A stretch of 8,908 bases of DNA, from NCBI GenBank assembly GCA_023429565.1, contig JAEZDJ010000010.1, forward strand, positions 1 to 8,908. The letters run 5' to 3'. Both the position numbers and the translations under genes were made by a program. The notes under the pieces were generated by a model. It worked only from the letters and a program-made list of their open reading frames with translations. It was not told the origin of the DNA and did no database searches. Origin of the DNA: Actinomycetes bacterium. GTDB taxonomy: Bacteria > Actinomycetota > Coriobacteriia > Coriobacteriales > Eggerthellaceae. Below, one piece after another: positions 1 through 5,697 of the stretch (position 1 is the stretch's first letter; every line of letters starts with the position of its first letter).

Positions 1-156
1 ACGCAAGGCCTCTCCTGCTTCACGAGCATTTTTCGCCTGGTCATGTCCTGCATCCACGGGGCATCCCACCCTCTCGAAAAGGGACCTCCATGCGCCTTCC
101 AAGGAGCACGCCGGCGACAAGCAACAAGGTTCCTTCCCTGTCCTCCGAAATAAACC
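1..156. other. Upstream region without a recognisable gene
   Basis: I find no supportable coding region here on either strand. The only structural hint is a weak stem (TGCT at 16-19 with AGCA at 25-28) followed by five T residues at 29-33. This could be the tail of a terminator for a gene lying left of the window, but the stem is too short to call. The region ends at the promoter of the zinc operon. Confidence 0.5.
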
Positions 157-185
157 TTGACATCCTCCCTCGGTACCTTTAGGAT
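157..185 (+). promoter_or_regulatory. Sigma70-type promoter of the zinc-uptake operon
   Basis: A perfect -35 hexamer TTGACA lies at 157-162. A 17-base spacer separates it from a -10 hexamer TAGGAT at 180-185, which matches the consensus at four of six positions including the key A and final T. The predicted start of transcription is near 192, giving a leader of about 30 bases before the repressor start codon at 222. No comparable promoter was seen ahead of znuA, znuC or znuB, so this one probably serves the whole operon. Confidence 0.7.
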
Positions 186-211
186 TCGAAATCAGTTTTC
201 AATTTCGATTC
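183..211. promoter_or_regulatory. Inverted repeat, probable operator of the Fur-family repressor
   Basis: The arms GATTCGAAAT (183-192) and ATTTCGATTC (202-211) are inverted repeats with one mismatched pair out of ten, separated by nine bases. A smaller symmetric element, GAAA-N5-TTTC (188-200), lies inside it. AT-rich dyads of this type are typical of Fur/Zur/PerR boxes. The element covers the 3' end of the -10 hexamer and the predicted transcription start, so a bound repressor would block the promoter. Autoregulation by the adjacent repressor is inferred; no binding data are available and the exact consensus for this lineage is unknown to me. Confidence 0.6.
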
Positions 212-221
212 GAGGAACACC

Positions 222-647
222 ATGCCGAGGAAAAGCCACTATCAAACAAAACAGAAGAGTCTCGTGCTCGCCTGTATGGAAGAGCATGCAAACGCCTATC
301 TTTCCGTCGACGAAGCGTGCGCCGCCCTGCACGCTGCAGGCGAGAATGTGGGCCGCACGACCGTGTATCGCATTCTTGAAGCGTCGGTGGCTGACGGATC
401 GATGGCCAAGGTCGCCGGTGCGCGAGGGGATGCGGCACGTTACCGATCCCGTGGTTCTGCAGCCGCTTCACAGGGACAGCTCTCCTGCCTGATCTGCGGA
501 AGAGCATATCCACTCGACTGCTCTATGCTCCAGAACTTCGCCGACCATGTGGAAAGCCACCATGGTTTTGTCATCGACCAGGCGCGGACGGTGCTCTATG
601 GCCTGTGCGACAGCTGTCGCGCCACCGGCGAGGCGACGCGCGCATGA
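222..647 (+). CDS. Fur-family metal-responsive repressor, probably Zur-like
   Basis: This 141-residue protein has the usual Fur-family length and layout: an N-terminal winged helix with the recognition-helix motif GRTTVYRILE (44-53), then a small dimerisation domain. Two CxxC pairs, C89/C92 and C129/C132, fit the structural zinc site of the family. HVESHHGF (109-116) and the TVLYGLCDSC stretch (123-132) also match family patterns. It probably represses zinc uptake when the metal is abundant, because it heads an operon with a zinc-type importer. Oddly, the His-x-His normally found just before the first CxxC is replaced by Q84-G-Q86, so metal sensing may differ. The ATG at 222 is preceded by GAGGA at 212-216. 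The Fur-family call is firm; Zur rather than another metal specificity rests on neighbours. Confidence 0.88.
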   Translation: MPRKSHYQTKQKSLVLACMEEHANAYLSVDEACAALHAAGENVGRTTVYRILEASVADGSMAKVAGARGDAARYRSRGSAAASQGQLSCLICGRAYPLDCSMLQNFADHVESHHGFVIDQARTVLYGLCDSCRATGEATRA

Positions 648-696
648 ATGCGCCCCTCCCCGCCGCCCCCTGACAGAGAGCCCTCGCAAAACTCGA

Positions 697-730
697 CGAG
701 ACGCGCCGGACATCCTCCGGCAAACTCTCG
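697..730 (+). promoter_or_regulatory. Stem-loop in the repressor-znuA intercistronic region
   Basis: The 148-base gap between the repressor and znuA (648-795) has no gene but contains an RNA hairpin. GCCGGA (705-710) pairs perfectly with TCCGGC (716-721) around a five-base loop. After a small internal loop, CGAGA (697-701) pairs with TCTCG (726-730), giving 11 base pairs in total. No T-run follows, so it is not an ordinary terminator. It may stabilise or process the mRNA, or tune znuA expression relative to the repressor. Part of it (714-720) is also complementary to the znuA ribosome binding site. Confidence 0.4.
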
Positions 731-780
731 CAGAAACGCCGCAGAACCACAGCAGCCCTTCCCTTTCGTCCCCATCAACT

Positions 781-787
781 CCGGAGG
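781..787 (+). promoter_or_regulatory. Ribosome binding site that fixes the znuA start
   Basis: CCGGAGG lies eight bases before the ATG at 796. It selects this start over the open frame that extends back to 547 inside the repressor gene and over a later in-frame ATG at 820. The site is perfectly complementary to CCTCCGG at 714-720. Confidence 0.7.
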
Positions 788-795
788 CTTATTCC

Positions 796-1782
796 ATGAA
801 CCCGCTCAGCACGACAAGCATGAAAACCTTTCGTCCGATCGGCATCGCAGCGCTCGCCCTCGCAGGCATCCTTCTGCTCGCCCTCGCCTTTCCCGGATGC
901 ACAAGCTCGCAGAAAGCTGGCACCGACGGGGCCGCAGAAACCGATCAAACTGACAAAGTGCAGGTAGTTGCAAGCTTTTATCCTCTCTACGACTTCGCTC
1001 AAAAGATAGGCGGGGAACGCGTCGCGGTGACAAATCTCGTCCCAGCTGGCACCGAGCCCCACGATTGGGAACCATCGACGACGGATATTCGGACGCTCGA
1101 GGCCGCCGACATCCTCGTCTTCAACGGAGCGGGCATGGAACACTGGACCGATGACGTGTTGGACAGCCTGACAAACGACCACCTCATCGCCGTCGAGGCG
1201 TCGGACGGCGTGACCCTGCGCGCTGCCGGCGGAGACGAAGCCGACGAGGGCGATCACGGATCCTACGACCCCCACGTGTGGCTTGACCCCGAAAACGCGA
1301 AGATCGAAATGGGAAACATCAAAGACGCCCTCATCCAGGCCGACCCAGCAGGCAAGGACTATTACGAGGCCAATTATGAGCAATGGGCGGAGGAGTGCGA
1401 CAGCCTCGACAAAGAATTCTCAGAGCAGCTTGAGAACACCCCCTCCAAAGACATCGTCGTTTCGCATGAGGCGTTCGGGTATCTGTGCGAAGCCTATGGG
1501 CTGCAACAAGTGCCCATTGAGGGGATTGACCCCGATGCCGAACCCAGTGCCCAGCAGCTAGCCGAAATAACCGATTTCGTAAAGGAAAACGGAGTACATG
1601 TCATATTTTCCGAAGAGCTGGTGAGTCCCAAGATCGCTCAAACCATCGCCGACGCGACCGGTGCCACGATAAAGGAGCTCAACCCCCTCGAAGGACTCAC
1701 CGACGAGGAGCTCTCGGCCGGTGAAGACTATTTCTCCGTCATGCGCTCAAACCTGCAGGAGCTCAAGGAAGCCCTGTCGTGA
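796..1782 (+). CDS. znuA: Zinc ABC transporter substrate-binding lipoprotein (ZnuA/AdcA type)
   Basis: A 328-residue cluster A-I solute-binding protein that captures metal outside the membrane for the ATPase and permease encoded next. The N-terminus has a hydrophobic signal segment (about 15-33) ending at C35, the likely lipidated cysteine. The preceding F-P-G is an unusual lipobox because of Pro at -2. Family metal ligands are visible: H89 in GTEPHDWEP, H160 in DPHVWLDP, H224 in VSHEAFGYL, and E299 in LNPLEGL. Three His plus Glu is the zinc-type set; manganese proteins of the family usually have Glu and Asp at the last two positions. The loop before H160 is short and acidic with one His (H154), not the long His-rich loop of many ZnuA proteins. 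The stop overlaps the next start. Zinc specificity is inferred from the ligands; the family is clear. Confidence 0.92.
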   Translation: MNPLSTTSMKTFRPIGIAALALAGILLLALAFPGCTSSQKAGTDGAAETDQTDKVQVVASFYPLYDFAQKIGGERVAVTNLVPAGTEPHDWEPSTTDIRTLEAADILVFNGAGMEHWTDDVLDSLTNDHLIAVEASDGVTLRAAGGDEADEGDHGSYDPHVWLDPENAKIEMGNIKDALIQADPAGKDYYEANYEQWAEECDSLDKEFSEQLENTPSKDIVVSHEAFGYLCEAYGLQQVPIEGIDPDAEPSAQQLAEITDFVKENGVHVIFSEELVSPKIAQTIADATGATIKELNPLEGLTDEELSAGEDYFSVMRSNLQELKEALS

Positions 1783-2576
1783 GCACACGTCCCAACCTGC
1801 AACATTCTGCACAGCTTCCTCCATTCGCCAAAGCGCCCAGCGGATGGAGGAAAGGAAAGGCCCCCGCCGCCCGCACCATTGCCGGTGACGCCCCGGCCAT
1901 CGCATTCCGGAACGTCAGCTTCTCGTATCGCACCATGACCGTGCTCGACGAAGCGAGCTTCGTCCTGAATTGCGGTTCGCTCATGGCGCTCACCGGAGAA
2001 AACGGCGCAGGAAAATCAACCCTTGTGCAGCTGCTCCTGGGGGAGTTGACCGCAGAGCGAGGATCGGTCGAGCTTTTCGGTCGCGACGTCAGGCAGTTTG
2101 GAGACTGGAACCTCCTGGGCTATGTGCCGCAACAGGCCCCTGCCGACTACCGGCAGTTTCCCGCCACGGTGCTTGAAGTCGTACGAGCCGGGCTGTATGC
2201 GACCACGGGACTTTTCCGCCCCTACCAGCCCCTGCATCGTCAATTGGCGCTTGCCGCGCTTGACCGTGCGGGGCTGTCCGGACTGGAGTCGCGACTTTTG
2301 AACGAGCTGTCCGGAGGACAGTTCCAACGCGTGCTTCTGGCGCGGGCTCTCGTGAACGACCCCCGTCTCCTCGTGCTCGACGAACCGACAAGCAACCTCG
2401 ACGCGCAAAGCGCACAGGATTTCTATGGGACCCTCGAGGCCGTTCAGCAGACATCTGACGCTGCCGTTCTCCTGGTCACGCACGATCTTGCGCGACTGCC
2501 CATCCCCATCGAGAAGACGATGTCGCTCGAAGGCGGCAAGGTGCTGCCATCTGTCGACATCGCTTTGGAAAGATAG
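1779..2576 (+). CDS. znuC: Zinc ABC transporter ATP-binding protein
   Basis: The 265-residue ATPase powers metal import through the downstream permease. It has Walker A GENGAGKST (73-81), Q-loop YVPQQ (115-119), signature LSGGQ (177-181), Walker B LLVLDEP (197-203) and H-loop H235 in VTHD. The GTG start overlaps the znuA stop by four bases and has AAGGA at 1765-1769 nine bases upstream, so translation is probably coupled to znuA. The conserved core begins only near residue 40. The first 38 or so residues form a basic, Pro/Ala-rich extension that most members lack. No in-frame ATG, GTG or TTG occurs between codon 1 and M53, and M53 lies inside the core, so the extension is probably real. The family is certain; the substrate comes from the neighbours. 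Confidence 0.93.
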   Translation: MSTRPNLQHSAQLPPFAKAPSGWRKGKAPAARTIAGDAPAIAFRNVSFSYRTMTVLDEASFVLNCGSLMALTGENGAGKSTLVQLLLGELTAERGSVELFGRDVRQFGDWNLLGYVPQQAPADYRQFPATVLEVVRAGLYATTGLFRPYQPLHRQLALAALDRAGLSGLESRLLNELSGGQFQRVLLARALVNDPRLLVLDEPTSNLDAQSAQDFYGTLEAVQQTSDAAVLLVTHDLARLPIPIEKTMSLEGGKVLPSVDIALER

Positions 2577-2584
2577 GACCCAAC

Positions 2585-3433
2585 GTGTTTGACTACCTGT
2601 TCATGCAACGAGCCTTTCTCGCAGGGATGGTCCTCGGCGTTGTCGTGCCCTGCATTGGCGTTGTCGTCGTGCTCAAGCGACTGTCCATGATGGGTGACGC
2701 GCTTTCGCACACCTCTCTCGCAGGAGTGGCAGGGGGGCTGATCGCAGGCATCAACCCGGTGCTCGGCGCCACCATCGCCTGCATTGCGGCCGCCTTCGGC
2801 ATCGAAGTGATCAGGCGTCGGTTTGCAGGACATGCGGAACTGGCAATTGCCGTCATCATGTCGACAGGCATTGGCCTGGCGGGCGTGCTGTCGGGTTTTG
2901 TCCCAAACTCGGCCAGCTTCACGAGTTTTCTTTTCGGAAGCATCGTCACCGTCGATGACGCGGAGCTTGTCGGGGTGATGCTTGTGGGAGCCGCAGTCCT
3001 CCTCTTCTGCACGCTGCTGCACAAGGAGCTGTTTCTGGTCACGCTCGACGAACGTGCCGCACGCCTGGCCGGCGTGCACGTCGGGGCAGTCAACGCAGCG
3101 TTCATCCTCATGACCGCCCTTGCCGTGTCAGTGGCGGCGCGAACCGTGGGCGCGCTCATCGTCTCGTCAATGATGGTGGTTCCCGTCGCCTGCGCACTCC
3201 AGCTCTCCCGCAGCTGGCGTCAGACCGTGGTCCTTTCCTGCGCCATAGGCGTATGCATCACGGCGGCAGGCCTGGTGGCCTCCTATGAATTCGGCCTCAA
3301 GCCGGGAGGCACCATCGTGCTTGTGGGAGTGGCGGCGCTCATTGCGATCCTTGCCGCGAAAGGCCTCGCACGCGCGTTCAAGCACCTGAGAAACAGAAGG
3401 GCGGATCACGAGAAATCACGGGGAGAGGCCTAG
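2585..3433 (+). CDS. znuB: Zinc ABC transporter permease, ABC-3 family
   Basis: A 282-residue hydrophobic protein with roughly eight to nine membrane helices forms the channel of the metal importer. Family landmarks are MGDALSH (36-42) after the first helix, LFGSI (116-120), LDERAARLAGV (154-164), which resembles the cytoplasmic coupling region, and the later VGALIVSSMMVVPVACAL stretch. The tail from about residue 262 is short and positively charged, as expected for a cytoplasmic end. It starts at GTG 2585, eight bases after the ATPase stop, with AGGA at 2575-2578. An in-frame ATG at codon 7 is a weaker alternative because it would trim the start of the first helix. It is the last gene of the operon. 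Confidence 0.92.
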   Translation: MFDYLFMQRAFLAGMVLGVVVPCIGVVVVLKRLSMMGDALSHTSLAGVAGGLIAGINPVLGATIACIAAAFGIEVIRRRFAGHAELAIAVIMSTGIGLAGVLSGFVPNSASFTSFLFGSIVTVDDAELVGVMLVGAAVLLFCTLLHKELFLVTLDERAARLAGVHVGAVNAAFILMTALAVSVAARTVGALIVSSMMVVPVACALQLSRSWRQTVVLSCAIGVCITAAGLVASYEFGLKPGGTIVLVGVAALIAILAAKGLARAFKHLRNRRADHEKSRGEA

Positions 3434-3513
3434 CAGCCCAACGATGGCAAGAACCGAAGGCGCCTTGGCCCCTGCAGATTCAGACGGAGCAGGACGCCAC
3501 GAGCCAGCGCCGC
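3434..3513. other. Convergent intergenic gap between the two operons
   Basis: These 80 bases separate the 3' ends of znuB (plus strand) and the antiporter gene (minus strand). They contain a ten-base palindrome, AAGGCGCCTT (3457-3466), and an imperfect stem, GGCAAG (3446-3451) against CTTGGCC (3464-3470) with one bulge. No T-run follows on either strand. I see no convincing intrinsic terminator, so termination may be Rho-dependent or occur inside the facing gene. Confidence 0.5.
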
Positions 3514-5649
3514 TCAGTCCGACGTGTCCACCAGGTCCATCTGAAGCACGTAGACCGATTCCCGCATTGACGCTGCCTGATCCCGCGTCAGGCAGCCGTC
3601 CTCATACATATCCTGGATGTATCCCAGATCAAGGCGGAGGGCCTCCGCCTCCAGCTCGTCCACCTGCCGTTGAAGATGCTCTGCGTCATAGCCGATGGCA
3701 CGGGCCGTGCCGCGCCTTCGCTTGGCCGCTCCCTCTGCGGAATTCTTGGCATCGAATCCCTGGGCCGCCTGCTTCATGAGCGCAAGCGCCTTCTCGTGGT
3801 CGCCGGCAAGCCTCTCCGCCATCTCCGCGCGCGGGCCCGACGATTCCCGAGCAACGCCTTTGAGGTAGTCGATCGCTTCGTCTTCAAGGAGCAGGAGCGT
3901 GCGATACACCGCTGTGCCATCACCTCTTTGAGCAGCACGCTCGCGCCGGCGAGGCAGCAGGCCTCGAGACAGCACCATCTTTAGCCGCGCCATGATCGTG
4001 CCGAGTTGAAGAAATCCTCGCCCGCGGCGAACGTGCCTTTCGACGATCAGATGAGAGCGTTCCAGCATCATGCGGCACCTTCTTGCAGAAGCCTCATCAA
4101 CCAGGCCCTTTTGCTGAAGCTCCGACAGTGACACCATCTGATGGGTAAAGACCTCAGCTCGCAGCGAGGCTGCAGTCTCACGTGACGTGACATCCGCCGC
4201 CAGCTGCGCCCTCCGTTCCTCCAGCTGCCCCGAAACGATTGCGGTGGCAAGCGCCTGTTGAGGTTCCGATTTCTCACGCAGCCCCGCAATGACGCGGTCG
4301 AGGATGGCAATCCGAACCTCCACGTCCACTTCCTGCTCTCCCTCGTCCTCTTGCTCGGGGGCCAGCAGGGGAAGAACGAAATTCGCCAACAGCAAGGTGC
4401 ACAGGATGACGCCAGACACGAGAAAGAGCAGCTCGTTGCGCCAAGGGAACGCTTCCCCCGACGAAACGTACAGGGGAATGGTAAAGGCGATCGAAAGCGC
4501 CACGGCGCCCTTCGGGCCTGCGAGCGTCGTGACCAAAGCCTCCTTGACCCCCGGCGAAGAAGGCCTCCCTTCGTCAACGCAACCCTCGACCTGTGACCCC
4601 GCTCTCAACTTTCGCACTTTTCGCTGTCGGCGACGCGCATGGACCGTCTCCATGGCGAATATCCAGACAAACCGGATGCCGACGATAACCGTCGTCACGG
4701 CAAGCACCAACCCGATCAATTCAGGAAGGTTGCTCGATCCCTGCCACGAAGGGAGGGTCGCTTGAGGAAGCTCCATGCCCAACAGCACGAACACGATGCC
4801 GTTCAAGATGAAGGTGAGCACCTCCCACACGCTGCCCGAAACGATGTTCGTACGCGCAACCGCCGCCGTCTTCCTCTGCGGAAACAATGTCATGATGAGT
4901 CCCGCCGCCACCACAGCCAGGATGCCGCTCACTTCCAGCGACTCCGCTGCCAGGTAAATGGCGAAAGGAGTGCATATCTCGGACGTGACATGAAACACGG
5001 TGCTCTCCAGCCCAATCGTGCGCACGATTTTCAGAGCCGCCATAGCCATGACGGCGAGCAGGGCCCCAAGAGCTATGCCTCCCAAAAACGTGACGGCGAA
5101 CACCTGCCCCGCATCAACCAGAGAAAACGCTCCGGTCACCGCTGCGGCGGCCGCAAACTGGAACGAGACGACGCCAGAGGCGTCATTGATGAGCGCTTCG
5201 CCCGACAGCAAGGCGCTCTGTCGCTTGCTGAGACGCACGCTTCCCGACAGGGAGGAAACGGCCACCGCATCGGTTGGCCCCAAGGCCGCACCAAGGGCAA
5301 ACGCCGCCGCCAGAGGAATCGACGGCTCCAACCAATGCAGGACAAAGCCTACGACCAGCATGCTGACAAGCACGAGCCCGATGGCGAGCGACAAGATGTC
5401 AGAGAGGTTTCCCATCAAGGATTTCTTGTCGACGCGCCGCGATTCGTCAAACAGCAGGGGCGCTATGAACAACACAAGGAACAGTTCGGGATCAAGGGTC
5501 ATCTGCAGGGGGCCACCCACGATGAACGCCAGAACCGCACCGATGGCTATCTGCACCAACGGCAACGATATTCGGGTGAATATCTGGTCAAACACCGCCG
5601 AAGCCAAAACAATGCCGAACAGCAGCAACACCATTTCAAACGCTTCCAT
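3514..5649 (-). CDS. CPA1-family monovalent cation/proton antiporter with long cytoplasmic tail
   Basis: A 711-residue membrane protein expected to exchange Na+ or K+ for protons. Residues 1-430 hold about 12 membrane helices. Family motifs are LGPTDAVAV (123-131, with the TD pair), GEALINDASGVVSF (150-163, with ND), TPFAIYLAAESLEVSGILAVVAAGL (from 227), and LAGPKGAVALSIA (376-388). A charged 34-residue loop (about 337-370) interrupts the late helices. Residues 431-711 form a soluble, mostly helical tail with an acidic start (432-444). Typical bacterial relatives such as E. coli YjcE are near 550 residues, so the tail is enlarged. GAGGAG at 5655-5660 precedes the ATG by five bases. It lies 43 bases after cydC and is probably cotranscribed with it. 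The ion carried cannot be read from the sequence. Confidence 0.88.
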   Translation of the reverse strand: MEAFEMVLLLFGIVLASAVFDQIFTRISLPLVQIAIGAVLAFIVGGPLQMTLDPELFLVLFIAPLLFDESRRVDKKSLMGNLSDILSLAIGLVLVSMLVVGFVLHWLEPSIPLAAAFALGAALGPTDAVAVSSLSGSVRLSKRQSALLSGEALINDASGVVSFQFAAAAAVTGAFSLVDAGQVFAVTFLGGIALGALLAVMAMAALKIVRTIGLESTVFHVTSEICTPFAIYLAAESLEVSGILAVVAAGLIMTLFPQRKTAAVARTNIVSGSVWEVLTFILNGIVFVLLGMELPQATLPSWQGSSNLPELIGLVLAVTTVIVGIRFVWIFAMETVHARRRQRKVRKLRAGSQVEGCVDEGRPSSPGVKEALVTTLAGPKGAVALSIAFTIPLYVSSGEAFPWRNELLFLVSGVILCTLLLANFVLPLLAPEQEDEGEQEVDVEVRIAILDRVIAGLREKSEPQQALATAIVSGQLEERRAQLAADVTSRETAASLRAEVFTHQMVSLSELQQKGLVDEASARRCRMMLERSHLIVERHVRRGRGFLQLGTIMARLKMVLSRGLLPRRRERAAQRGDGTAVYRTLLLLEDEAIDYLKGVARESSGPRAEMAERLAGDHEKALALMKQAAQGFDAKNSAEGAAKRRRGTARAIGYDAEHLQRQVDELEAEALRLDLGYIQDMYEDGCLTRDQAASMRESVYVLQMDLVDTSD

Positions 5650-5691
5650 GCGGTCTCCTCACAACAGCAGCTTCTCAACCCGTAGCATCAA

Positions 5692-5697
5692 ATTATA
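5692..5697 (-). promoter_or_regulatory. Possible -10 element of an internal promoter for the antiporter
   Basis: On the minus strand a perfect TATAAT hexamer overlaps the cydC stop codon, in an otherwise GC-rich context. Transcription would begin near 5685, giving a leader of about 36 bases before the antiporter ATG. I see no good -35 hexamer at 16 to 18 bases and no extended -10 TG, so the promoter is uncertain. Confidence 0.3.

Noticed and set aside
16..33. Weak stem TGCT/AGCA followed by five T residues, as a possible terminator of a gene to the left.
   Set aside because: The stem is only four pairs (five with a wobble) with little GC content, and no gene end is visible to its left.
41..163. 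Minus-strand 40-codon frame with a hydrophobic stretch (TLLLVAGVLLG) and a purine-rich GGGAGG next to its ATG.
   Set aside because: The Shine-Dalgarno-like bases abut the ATG with no spacing, the frame overlaps the zinc operon promoter, and the product resembles no family I know. It is most likely chance.
547..795. Extended in-frame start for the zinc-binding protein, beginning inside the repressor gene.
   Set aside because: The extra 83 residues show no signal peptide character, overlap the repressor, and would bury the real signal sequence. The ATG at 796 has an excellent ribosome binding site.
3446..3470. Imperfect stem in the convergent gap as a bidirectional terminator.
   Set aside because: There is a 12-base loop, one bulge and no T-run on either strand. 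I describe it only as part of the gap.
4639..5685. Plus-strand open frame of 348 codons antisense to the antiporter gene.
   Set aside because: The translation is low-complexity and rich in Arg, Gln and His, as expected from reading a membrane protein gene backwards. No supporting signals were seen.
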